In this document: piece after piece, positions 7,478 through 14,004 of the stretch
Numbering within the stretch: position 1 is the stretch's first letter
How the letters are laid out: each line of letters opens with the position of its first letter
DNA from: an uncultured Clostridia bacterium
Lineage (GTDB): Bacteria > Bacillota > Clostridia > Christensenellales > UBA1242
Assembly: GCA_937911885.1 (NCBI GenBank)
Contig: CALDPW010000034.1
Coordinates: forward strand, 1 to 29,456
DNA: 29,456 bases
Direction: 5' to 3'
Program-made: the position numbers and the translations under genes
The notes under the pieces: model-generated
The model's database searches: none
What the model was told of the DNA's origin: nothing
Seen by the model: the letters and a program-made list of their open reading frames with translations, nothing else

Positions 7478-8530
7478 ATGAATAAATTAAGTAATAAGTG
7501 TGGTTCTTGTGGCTACACTTTAACTTTTGATACACAAAGTCAATCGTTAAAGTGTTTGCATTGTGAAAGTGTAACACCAATCAATGCGCAAAATTTAATA
7601 ACAAAACATGATTACACAGTCGATAGTTCTCTAAAACAAAACGATGAGCACAACCTTGTTTATAGTTGTGTAAACTGTGGTGCAAAAACTAATATTAGTG
7701 AACACATTTTGGGCAAATGTCCTTATTGTGGTTCAAGCGATGTTGAAGAATTAAGCAATTCTTTAAAACATGATGCCGATGGAATTATTCCTTTTGAAAT
7801 TAGTAAAGATGTTGCTCAAAAAAAATATAAAGAATGGCTTAAACGAAAAAAGTTTGTTCCAAACAACTTAAAAAGTAAGTCTAAAATAAAAACAATGGAA
7901 GGTTTTTATTGCCCATGTTTTTGTTTTGATTATGATGTGCAATCAAAATATAGTGGTGTTGGAATTAGGGAGCATCGTGTAACAAGACATGTGCGCACAA
8001 GCAATGGAACAATGCGAACAGTTACCGATGTTGAAATAACCAGGCATCCTTTTTCGGGAAGTAGAAACGATAAGTTTGAAAATTTGATAATTACTGCAAA
8101 TGGTTTGGTCGCCGATAATGAAATTGAAAAACTAGGCAATTTTGGCTTGGAAAAATTAAAAGTGTTTAATCCTGCATATTTATTAGGGTTTGTTTCGCAA
8201 GATGGCTCGCAAACAGTGCATCAAGGGTTTTCAACTTCAACAAATTACACAAAAAAAGAAATTGAAGAAAGAATTAAAAATGCACATGGTTTTGATAGGC
8301 TTGATAGTATTAAACTTGCATCCGATTATCAAAATAAAAAATATAACTACATATATTTGCCAATTTATATTTGCAGTTTTATTTATAAACAAAAGGATTA
8401 CAGATTTTTAGTTAATGGATATTCTGGCTATGTAACAGGAAAAGTTCCACGCAGTGGCTGGAAGATTTTTGGTTTTGTTATGTTGATAATACTTGCTGTT
8501 TTAGGTGTTGTATTTTTGGCTAATTTATAA
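7478..8530 (+). CDS. Zinc-ribbon membrane protein (YdjG-like)
   Basis: A 350-residue protein with two N-terminal Cys4 zinc ribbons (C8/C11/C26/C29 and C64/C67/C81/C84), a central region starting GIIPFEISKDVAQKKYKEWL, which is typical of TFIIB-type zinc-ribbon proteins related to B. subtilis YdjG, and a C-terminal membrane helix (about residues 330-348). The bulk is therefore cytosolic and tail-anchored. In B. subtilis, ydjG and ydjI sit in one operon behind the pspA homolog ydjF. Here the order is membrane protein, SPFH, YdjG-like, and no PspA is present in the window. ATG 7478 is preceded by AAGGAAAAAT, 8 nt after the upstream stop. The operon ends in the shared terminator downstream. Confidence 0.8.
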   Translation: MNKLSNKCGSCGYTLTFDTQSQSLKCLHCESVTPINAQNLITKHDYTVDSSLKQNDEHNLVYSCVNCGAKTNISEHILGKCPYCGSSDVEELSNSLKHDADGIIPFEISKDVAQKKYKEWLKRKKFVPNNLKSKSKIKTMEGFYCPCFCFDYDVQSKYSGVGIREHRVTRHVRTSNGTMRTVTDVEITRHPFSGSRNDKFENLIITANGLVADNEIEKLGNFGLEKLKVFNPAYLLGFVSQDGSQTVHQGFSTSTNYTKKEIEERIKNAHGFDRLDSIKLASDYQNKKYNYIYLPIYICSFIYKQKDYRFLVNGYSGYVTGKVPRSGWKIFGFVMLIILAVLGVVFLANL

Positions 8531-8535
8531 AAAAT

Positions 8536-8563
8536 AAAAGCACTAATTATAGTGCTTTTTTTT
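8536..8563. terminator. Bidirectional terminator between the SPFH operon and tRNA-Gln
   Basis: A 10-bp stem, AAAAGCACTA / TAGTGCTTTT (8536-8545 with 8550-8559), with a 4-nt loop and T-tracts readable on both strands. It serves the plus-strand operon and probably the minus-strand tRNA. Confidence 0.85.
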
Positions 8564-8572
8564 ATTTGTTTT

Positions 8573-8649
8573 TGGCTGGGGTGGTAGGATTTGAACCCAC
8601 GAAATGGAGGAGTCAGAGACCTCTGCCTTAGCCACTTGGCAACACCCCA
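8573..8649 (-). tRNA. tRNA-Gln (anticodon CUG)
   Basis: Read on the minus strand it folds as a cloverleaf. The acceptor stem is TGGGGTG/CACCCCA, with the U1-A72 pair and G73 typical of tRNA-Gln. The D-stem is GCC/GGC, the anticodon loop CTCTGAC (anticodon CTG), and the T-arm GTGGG-TTCAAAT-CCTAC. CCA is encoded (8573-8575). The anticodon stem GAGGT/TCCTC has a U-U mismatch next to the loop, and the variable loop is 6 nt. The 5' end is at 8649. Confidence 0.9.
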
Positions 8650-8661
8650 TTAATTGTTTAG

Positions 8662-8690
8662 ATTATATCAAATAAAACTTTATTTGAAAA
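8662..8690 (-). promoter_or_regulatory. Promoter of tRNA-Gln
   Basis: On the minus strand: TTTTCA (8685-8690), a 17-bp spacer ending in TGA, then a perfect TATAAT (8662-8667), an extended -10 arrangement. It lies about 12 bp upstream of the mature tRNA 5' end and is divergent from the methyltransferase promoter. Confidence 0.65.
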
Positions 8691-8728
8691 ATATTAAAGG
8701 CGATTTTTGGTTTAACAACGCTATTGTT

Positions 8729-8757
8729 TTGCAAAAAAATCAAAATTATTGTATCAT
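8729..8757 (+). promoter_or_regulatory. Promoter of the methyltransferase operon, leaderless
   Basis: TTGCAA (8729-8734), a 17-bp spacer, then TATCAT (8752-8757). Six nt separate the -10 box from the A of ATG 8764, which is the expected transcription start. No Shine-Dalgarno sequence is present. Confidence 0.65.
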
Positions 8758-8763
8758 TTTTAT

Positions 8764-9921
8764 ATGAGAAATTTACATTGTGAATATTTTAATGTTTGTG
8801 GTGGTTGTTCTAACTTAAATATTGATTACAACACCCAACTAAAAAACAAACAAAAATATGTTAAGGATTGTTTAAAACAATTTAATATTGATGCAAAGGT
8901 GGAGCCAACAGTTGGCATGTATTTTCCGTATAAGTATCGCAACAAACTACATCTTGCAATAAGAGATGTTAGAGGTAAATGTGAAATTGGCTTTTTTATG
9001 GAAAATAGCAACAAAATTGTTAATGTTAACACTTGTTGTTTGTTTGATGCTTGGGCTGAAAAATTAATTAAAATTGTTAGAACATATATAACAAAATTTA
9101 AGATTGAACCATATAATAAACGAAACAACACTGGCACACTAAAATATGTTGTTGCCAGATATATTGATGGTGAACTTATTTTAACTTTGGTTGTTACTAA
9201 CACTCGATTTGGTGGTAGGGATTGGTTGGTTCACGAACTTAGTTCAAATTTTAAGGCTGTTAGTGTTTATTTAAATGTAAACAAGCGAACCGATAATGCT
9301 GTGTTTGATGAAAATGAGTTTAAACACATTGGTGGATTTAAACGTTTGCGTGGTGAAATTTTGGGTGTTAAGTTTGAACTTTCGCCAAATTCGTTTTTTC
9401 AGGTTAACACCGATATAACATCTAAAATATATAAAAAAGTGTGTGAGTTAATTAATCCAACACATTATTCTTGTGTGTTAGATTTATATTCGGGTATTGG
9501 AATAACAAGCTGTATTTTTGCAAAGAACAAAGCAAAAGTTGTTTCAATTGAAAGTGTTCCACAAGCTGTTAATGATGCAAAAAATCTAATTAAAATTAAT
9601 GATTTAGAGGACTATATAACTCCATATTTAGGAAAGTGTGAGCAACTTATTACAAAAATAAACTTTAACAAAATTGTTGGTGGAAATGCTGATATTTCGG
9701 CTTTTGTTGATCCTCCACGAATTGGATGTCAAAAAGTTGTGCTTGATAAAATTATTGAGTTAAAACCAAAAACTTTTATCTATTTAAGTTGCAATCCCGA
9801 AACTTTGGCGCGCGACTTAAAAGTTTTGGTTGATGGTGGATATAAAATTGAAAGTGTTACTCCATATGATATGTTTCCACAAACAAACCATGTTGAAACT
9901 TTGGCTGTGTTAAAAATATAA
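8764..9921 (+). CDS. RNA uracil-C5 methyltransferase (RlmD/RlmC/TrmA family)
   Basis: A 385-residue SAM-dependent enzyme that methylates C5 of a uridine in rRNA or tRNA. It shows a probable iron-sulfur site C6-x5-C12-x2-C15 with C91 or C92 as fourth ligand, the SAM motif DLYSGIGITS, the DPPRIGC loop, the catalytic cysteine in LSCNPETLARDL (C343), and the C-terminal FPQTNHVETLAVL with the base glutamate. The N-terminal TRAM domain found in RlmD is absent, so size and layout are closer to RlmC. The target uridine cannot be assigned. I start at ATG 8764 because the residues CEYFNVCGGC begin immediately after it; an in-frame TTG at 8749 would lie on the -10 box. Two membrane-protein genes follow at 14 and 12 nt spacing. 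Confidence 0.9.
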   Translation: MRNLHCEYFNVCGGCSNLNIDYNTQLKNKQKYVKDCLKQFNIDAKVEPTVGMYFPYKYRNKLHLAIRDVRGKCEIGFFMENSNKIVNVNTCCLFDAWAEKLIKIVRTYITKFKIEPYNKRNNTGTLKYVVARYIDGELILTLVVTNTRFGGRDWLVHELSSNFKAVSVYLNVNKRTDNAVFDENEFKHIGGFKRLRGEILGVKFELSPNSFFQVNTDITSKIYKKVCELINPTHYSCVLDLYSGIGITSCIFAKNKAKVVSIESVPQAVNDAKNLIKINDLEDYITPYLGKCEQLITKINFNKIVGGNADISAFVDPPRIGCQKVVLDKIIELKPKTFIYLSCNPETLARDLKVLVDGGYKIESVTPYDMFPQTNHVETLAVLKI

Positions 9922-9935
9922 TAAAGGAATATTTA

Positions 9936-10307
9936 ATGGCAAAAAGATTAGAGAAAAAAGTTGAAAAACAAATAAAAAAATCTATTAAAAAAACTAACAA
10001 ATTAACATTATTTTTTACTGCGTTGTTTTTGGTTGTTGGATCTGTTGGTGGATTTTTTGGATATAAAACAATTACCCAAAATGATACATTTGAAATTGTG
10101 GGAAACAAACAAATAACTTTATCTGTTGGGGACTTATATGTTGAGCAAGGCGCTAAAATAGTTAGCTTTGGTAAAGATATTTCCAGCAAAGTAATTATTG
10201 AAGGAACTGTTGATACAACCACTGCTGGTGAATATGCAATTACTTATTCGGTGGACGACTTTTTGTTTAAGGGCGTTAAAAAAGTTAGAGTAGTTGTTGT
10301 GGAATAA
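9936..10307 (+). CDS. Membrane-anchored protein with one extracellular Ig-like domain (DUF5011 type)
   Basis: A 123-residue protein. Residues 1-24 are cytosolic and very basic (KRLEKKVEKQIKKSIKK), about 25-46 form one hydrophobic membrane segment, and the remainder is a single beta-sandwich of the bacterial Ig-like/DUF5011 type. Visible features are a start like SVGDLYVEQGAK and the diagnostic TTAGEYAITYSVDD strand pair, ending in VRVVVVE. It probably sits on the outer face of the membrane. Such a domain normally decorates large surface proteins; alone on an anchor it is unusual. It starts 14 nt after the methyltransferase with an AAAGGAATATTTA ribosome-binding region, and is followed 12 nt later by the membrane MBL protein, suggesting the two work together. 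Function not known. Confidence 0.8.
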   Translation: MAKRLEKKVEKQIKKSIKKTNKLTLFFTALFLVVGSVGGFFGYKTITQNDTFEIVGNKQITLSVGDLYVEQGAKIVSFGKDISSKVIIEGTVDTTTAGEYAITYSVDDFLFKGVKKVRVVVVE

Positions 10308-10319
10308 GGGGGAACTTAA

Positions 10320-11462
10320 ATGAGTAAAAGAGTTAAAGAGTTTTCGCTTGGGCTAACTGTTTTGTTGTGTATTGTTTCCTTAATTGTTGGTGCAGCTTTG
10401 GGAGTTGTTGGCGCTTATTTATATCAAAAACAAACCAACCCTGCATTTGAAAGTGATGTTTATTCTAATGGTGAAGTTAGTTTTCACTTTTTGGAACTAG
10501 GAAATAATAGTTCGGGCGATAGTATTTATATTAAAAGTGGTGAAACCGATATTTTGGTTGATGGTGGATCAAAAACTGGTAGTAGCAAAGTTATTAAGGA
10601 TTATGTTAGCAACTTTGTTACCGATAACGTGTTGGAGTATGCAATAATTACTCATGCCGATAGCGATCATATTGCTGCATTTGCAGGGGATGGTTCAAAT
10701 ACTAGTTTGTTTGAATATTTTGATATTAAAACAATTATTGATTTTCCTAAAACAAACAAAACCACACAAGTTTATAATCGTTATGTCGAAAAACGCACTG
10801 CCGAAGTTGCGCAAGGTGCAACACATTACACAGCTTTGCAATGCTGGAACGAAACTGATGGCGCTAAAAAATCATTTGAAATTAGCAATGGTGTTACATT
10901 AAACATTTTATATAATTATTATTACGAAAATAATACTTCACACGAGAACAACTATTCGGTTTGTTTTCAAATTGAACAAGGTGATAACAAATTTTTATTT
11001 ACCGGTGACTTAGAGGAAGATGGCGAAGAATATTTGGTTGAATATAATTCGCTATCAAAGGTAAAATTGTTTAAAGCAGGGCATCATGGATCGCCAACAT
11101 CTAGTAATGATGTGTTATTAAATGTTATTCAACCCGAAATTGTTGTTGCAACATGTGTTGCAGGATCGGTTGAATATACTGATAATTTATTAAACACTTT
11201 CCCATCGCAAGAAGTTATTAATAGTGTGGCAAAATGGACCGAAAAATTTTATGTTACAACCGTTGGTAGCATTGCCGAAAATGGAACAAAAGAAGATGGA
11301 TCTATTGATTATAAAGATACTGGATTTGAAAGTTTAAATGGAAACATTGTTGTAAACTGTGTTAAAGGCAAAGTTGAAGTTAACTGCTCAAACAATAATG
11401 TATTATTAAAAGATACAAATTGGTTTAAGCAATACAGAACAACTCCTACAAATTGGAAATAA
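10320..11462 (+). CDS. Membrane-anchored metallo-beta-lactamase-fold hydrolase, ComEC C-terminal type
   Basis: A 380-residue protein with one N-terminal membrane segment (about residues 11-35) and an extracytoplasmic MBL domain resembling the hydrolase part of the DNA-uptake protein ComEC. Metal-site motifs are HADSDH (H112, D114, D116, H117), the FTGDLEED segment (D230) and KAGHHGSPTSSN (H255, H256). The domain starts with FHFLELGNNSSGDSIYI, as in ComEC-like proteins. It lacks the ComEC membrane channel domain, so it is a stand-alone relative; such proteins may be nucleases or phosphodiesterases outside the membrane. GGGGGA precedes ATG 10320 by 6 nt. It ends the operon at a bidirectional terminator. 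The substrate is inferred only by family resemblance. Confidence 0.82.
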   Translation: MSKRVKEFSLGLTVLLCIVSLIVGAALGVVGAYLYQKQTNPAFESDVYSNGEVSFHFLELGNNSSGDSIYIKSGETDILVDGGSKTGSSKVIKDYVSNFVTDNVLEYAIITHADSDHIAAFAGDGSNTSLFEYFDIKTIIDFPKTNKTTQVYNRYVEKRTAEVAQGATHYTALQCWNETDGAKKSFEISNGVTLNILYNYYYENNTSHENNYSVCFQIEQGDNKFLFTGDLEEDGEEYLVEYNSLSKVKLFKAGHHGSPTSSNDVLLNVIQPEIVVATCVAGSVEYTDNLLNTFPSQEVINSVAKWTEKFYVTTVGSIAENGTKEDGSIDYKDTGFESLNGNIVVNCVKGKVEVNCSNNNVLLKDTNWFKQYRTTPTNWK

Positions 11463-11489
11463 AAAAACACCCGTTTGGGTGTTTTTTTT
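11461..11489. terminator. Bidirectional terminator between convergent operons
   Basis: AAAAAAACACCC-GTTT-GGGTGTTTTTTTT forms a stem with A- and T-tracts on opposite sides. It terminates the MBL operon (plus) and the tyrS operon (minus). Confidence 0.85.
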
Positions 11490-11649
11490 ACCAATCGTAA
11501 ACTTTGTGAGTGTTTGATTTAACATCGTCGTAATAATCAAAATACTTTTCTTTAAATTGCTTTGTTTGTTTTAGTGCAAGCTCGGCTTTTATTTGTTTTA
11601 TTGATTTTTTCTTATTGGTGGTTTGTGGTTTTTTTGTGTTTTGATCCAT
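11488..11649 (-). CDS. Small basic protein (53 aa) translationally coupled to tyrS
   Basis: An ORF of 53 codons whose ATG (11649-11647) overlaps the tyrS TAA as TAATG on the minus strand. It runs to a TAA directly at the terminator. The protein begins MDQNTKKPQTTNKKKSIKQ and continues with a helical, lysine-rich segment ending in an aromatic and acidic tail (EKYFDYYDDV...VYDW). It has no cysteine, signal peptide or membrane segment. The overlap, the exact fit between tyrS and the terminator, and codon use like its neighbours argue it is translated. I do not recognise it. A nucleic-acid-binding role is possible from its charge but not shown. Confidence 0.65.
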   Translation of the reverse strand: MDQNTKKPQTTNKKKSIKQIKAELALKQTKQFKEKYFDYYDDVKSNTHKVYDW

Positions 11650-12893
11650 TATTTTAAAACCACTTTCATAAAGTTCTTTTTGCCTTTTTTAAGCATTAAC
11701 ACACCATCAACAAAATCAGCATTTGTAATAACATAAGCAAATTGTTTGTTAGGTTCGCCATTAACCGAAACAGCACCTTGTTCAATCATGCGTCGTCCTT
11801 CCGATTTTGAAGGAACAAGTTTTGTTTGAGCCAACAAATCAACCAAGGTTATTGTGTTAAGGCTTTGGCTATCAAGTTCAAATGTTGGAGCATTATCTAG
11901 GCTGCCTGCACCATTAAACAATGCTTGGCTAGCTTCGGCTGCAATTTTTGCATCTTCTTCGCCTCTAACAAATTTTGTTATTTCATAACTTAAAACTTTT
12001 TTAGCGTTAACAATATCGTCGCTAATCAATTTTTTAACTTCTGCCATTGGCATATCGGTAAACAATGCAAACATCATTTCAACACAAGCATCTGGTGTTT
12101 GGTAAACGCCTTGGTAAAAATCGTAAGCACTAATTTTGTTTTTATCAATCCAAATTGCGCCTTTTTCGGTTTTACCCATCTTTTTACCTTCTGGTGTTAG
12201 TAATAATGGATTTGTTGCTCCAACCAATTGAACATTAGTGTTGTTTGCAAAGTTTAATTTACGTTGCAATTCAACACCAGCAACAATGTTTCCCCATTGA
12301 TCTCCACCACCATATTGCAATGTGCAACCATATTCGCGATTTAGGTGAATAAAGTCGTAAGCTTGCATTAACATATATCCCATTTCAAAAAAGGTTAGTC
12401 CACCTTCTTCAATACGGTTTGCGTAAATTTCGCTGCTTAGCATTTTGTTAACATTAAAGTGAACACCAACTTCACGCATGAAATCAATATAGTCATATCC
12501 TTTAAACCAATCTGCATTGTTAACAATTATTGCTGGATTATCGCCTTCAAAATCTAAAAAGATTTTTAATGTTTCTTTAATTTGTTTAATGTTGTTATCA
12601 ATTTTTTCTTTGGTTAACATTTGGCGAAGTTCTGTTCTGCCACTAGGATCTCCAACACAAGCAGTTGCTCCACCCATTAAAAGTAACACTTTATGGCCAG
12701 CTTGTTGAAATCTTCTTAAAATGCAATAAGGAACACAGTGGCCAATATGTAAGCTATCGGCTGTTGGATCTGATCCTTCATATAAAGTTATTGGTGTTCC
12801 ACTTTCAAGCATCTTTTTTAAAGCGTCTTCATCGGTGCATTGGTATAGTAATCCACGCTCTTTTAATGTGTTGTATAAATTTTTATCTGTCAT
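11649..12893 (-). CDS. tyrS: Tyrosyl-tRNA synthetase
   Basis: A class I synthetase of 414 residues that attaches tyrosine to tRNA-Tyr in the cytosol. The HIGH motif is at residues 49-52 (DSLHIGH), the tyrosine-site region contains QYGGGDQWGNIVAG, and the KMSKS-type loop reads KMGKTEKGA (about 233-241). A C-terminal S4-type RNA-binding domain is visible (SEGRRMIEQGAVSVNGE). Length is typical for the bacterial enzyme. ATG 12893 is preceded by GGAGATTAGAT. A T-box leader with a Tyr specifier codon controls it from about 13264. It overlaps a 53-codon ORF at its 3' end. Confidence 0.97.
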   Translation of the reverse strand: MTDKNLYNTLKERGLLYQCTDEDALKKMLESGTPITLYEGSDPTADSLHIGHCVPYCILRRFQQAGHKVLLLMGGATACVGDPSGRTELRQMLTKEKIDNNIKQIKETLKIFLDFEGDNPAIIVNNADWFKGYDYIDFMREVGVHFNVNKMLSSEIYANRIEEGGLTFFEMGYMLMQAYDFIHLNREYGCTLQYGGGDQWGNIVAGVELQRKLNFANNTNVQLVGATNPLLLTPEGKKMGKTEKGAIWIDKNKISAYDFYQGVYQTPDACVEMMFALFTDMPMAEVKKLISDDIVNAKKVLSYEITKFVRGEEDAKIAAEASQALFNGAGSLDNAPTFELDSQSLNTITLVDLLAQTKLVPSKSEGRRMIEQGAVSVNGEPNKQFAYVITNADFVDGVLMLKKGKKNFMKVVLK

Positions 12894-12927
12894 ATCTAAT
12901 CTCCGTTTATTTTAAATTATTTATAGT

Positions 12928-13029
12928 TTATTGTTTTGTAAGTGCTAGTTTTTGACAATAAAACACACCTGCAATAATAATGCATAGTTTTTTATGTATT
13001 GAATTTTCTATTATAAAAAATCTTTCCAT
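12928..13029 (-). other. Possible 33-aa leader ORF between the Tyr T-box terminator and tyrS
   Basis: An ATG at 13029-13027 opens 33 codons starting MERFFIIENSIHKKLCIII and ending with TAA at 12930-12928, 34 nt before the tyrS start. It begins just after the T-box terminator U-tract, so it would only be transcribed in the read-through state. No Shine-Dalgarno sequence is visible, so it may be chance. Otherwise nothing else is seen in the 137 nt between terminator and tyrS. Confidence 0.25.
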
Positions 13030-13030
13030 A

Positions 13031-13264
13031 ACAAATAAAAACGCACACCCATCCAATTTTTAAGGACGAAGTGTGCGTTCGTGGTACCACCTTAATTCGT
13101 TTGAAAATGTTTCAAACCTTATTTTGTTTTGTTTACGCCAAAACTTTAAAACTCGTTTTGCTCCCACAGTGTAATTCAATATTAAACCTTGTAAGTTTTG
13201 CAGCATCCAACTTATCTCTGTTTGCCAGTTTAATCTCTACTAAAAAGTGCTCATCGCAAAAATA
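13031..13264 (-). promoter_or_regulatory. T-box riboswitch, tyrosine specific, upstream of tyrS
   Basis: Minus-strand leader with the T-box sequence AAGGTGGTACCACG (13093-13080), where UGGU can pair with the ACCA end of uncharged tRNA-Tyr. It is followed by a terminator whose arms are AACGCACAC (13079-13071) and GTGTGCGTT (13049-13041) plus T-tract. In stem I the specifier is TAC within GAATTACA (TAC = 13173-13171), coding tyrosine, matching the downstream gene. AGAGA-type stem I motifs precede it. Uncharged tRNA-Tyr should favour the antiterminator and turn tyrS on. Confidence 0.92.
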
Positions 13265-13270
13265 TACTAA

Positions 13271-13299
13271 TTTATATCATATATTTTTTTGTGTGTCAA
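13271..13299 (-). promoter_or_regulatory. Promoter of tyrS T-box transcript
   Basis: On the minus strand: TTGACA (13299-13294), a 17-bp spacer, then TATAAA (13276-13271). The start site is predicted near 13264. It lies back-to-back with the promoter for the trmL unit, only 16 bp between the two -35 boxes. Confidence 0.75.
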
Positions 13300-13315
13300 T
13301 TGGCAAAAAATAAAT

Positions 13316-13344
13316 TTGAACAACTATCTTAAATGTGTTATACT
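13316..13344 (+). promoter_or_regulatory. Promoter of the small membrane peptide-trmL unit
   Basis: TTGAAC (13316-13321), a 17-bp spacer, then TATACT (13339-13344). The start site is predicted near 13351, giving a leader of about 23 nt with AAGGAT before ATG 13374. Confidence 0.7.
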
Positions 13345-13373
13345 TTTTACAATAAAACTTAAGGATTAATTAA

Positions 13374-13466
13374 ATGAAAAAATTTGGCAAATTTATGCTT
13401 TGGCTATTTTTTGGTTTGTTTATTTTTGTTTATTATTTTTTAAAAGAGTTAAATAAAGATAGTTAG
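13374..13466 (+). CDS. Small membrane peptide, 30 aa, upstream of trmL
   Basis: A 30-codon ORF beginning MKKFGKF, then a continuous hydrophobic aromatic helix (MLWLFFGLFIFVYYF) and ending in a charged tail (LKELNKDS). It has the hallmarks of a real small protein: its own promoter 30 nt upstream, an AAGGAT ribosome-binding site 7 nt before the ATG, one clean membrane helix with positive N-terminus, and a TAG that is part of the AGGAG site for trmL (13465-13469). A short transmembrane peptide of unknown function. An alternative is that its translation simply couples or tunes trmL. Confidence 0.6.
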   Translation: MKKFGKFMLWLFFGLFIFVYYFLKELNKDS

Positions 13467-13474
13467 GAGTTAAT

Positions 13475-13975
13475 ATGATTACAATTGTTTTGGTTGAACC
13501 AGAAATTCCACAAAACGCTGGAAACATTGTTAGAACTTGTGCTGCTACTGGTAGCAGATTAATTATGGTTAAGCCTTTGGGCTTTATTATGGAAGATAAA
13601 TATTTTAAACGTGCTGGTATGGATTATTTAGATTTTGCTAATGTTGAAGTTGTTGATAGCTTTGAACAAATTGTTGAAGCTAATCCCGGCAAACAATTCT
13701 TTTTTGCATCCACAAAAAGTAAGCATACACACACCGAAGTAAAATATCCAAACGATTGCTTTATTGTGTTTGGCAAAGAAAGTTATGGATTAAAAGAAAC
13801 ACTATTAAAAAAATATTATGATAATTGTATTAGAATACCAATGAAGGAAACTGCTCGTAGTTTAAACTTATCAAATAGTGTTGCAATTGTTTTGTATGAA
13901 GCATTGCGTCAAAATAACTTTGAAAGTTTGAAGGAATATGGCGAACTAACCGGCAGAAGCGAAAATGAGTTTTAA
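13475..13975 (+). CDS. trmL: tRNA (cytidine/uridine-34 2'-O)-methyltransferase
   Basis: A 166-residue SPOUT-class, SAM-dependent enzyme that 2'-O-methylates the wobble base of certain tRNA-Leu species. Family signatures are the N-terminal VLVEPEIPQNAGNIVRTCAA, the middle loop FIVFGKESYGLKE, and the C-terminal knot region RIPMKETARSLNLSNSVA followed by VLYEALRQ. Length equals the minimal TrmL size with no accessory domain. ATG 13475 follows AGGAG with good spacing, 8 nt after the small membrane ORF with which it shares a promoter. It converges on helD at a shared terminator. Confidence 0.93.
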   Translation: MITIVLVEPEIPQNAGNIVRTCAATGSRLIMVKPLGFIMEDKYFKRAGMDYLDFANVEVVDSFEQIVEANPGKQFFFASTKSKHTHTEVKYPNDCFIVFGKESYGLKETLLKKYYDNCIRIPMKETARSLNLSNSVAIVLYEALRQNNFESLKEYGELTGRSENEF

Positions 13976-14004
13976 AAAAAGATTGCACTTGGCAATCTTT
14001 TTTA
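13974..14004. terminator. Bidirectional terminator between trmL and helD
   Basis: The stem GATTGC/GCAATC (13981-13986 with 13992-13997) is flanked by seven A and six T. It overlaps the helD stop codon and lies directly after the trmL stop. Confidence 0.85.

Noticed and set aside
13071..13313. Plus-strand open frame of 80 codons upstream of trmL
   Set aside because: It is antisense to the Tyr T-box leader and its promoter.
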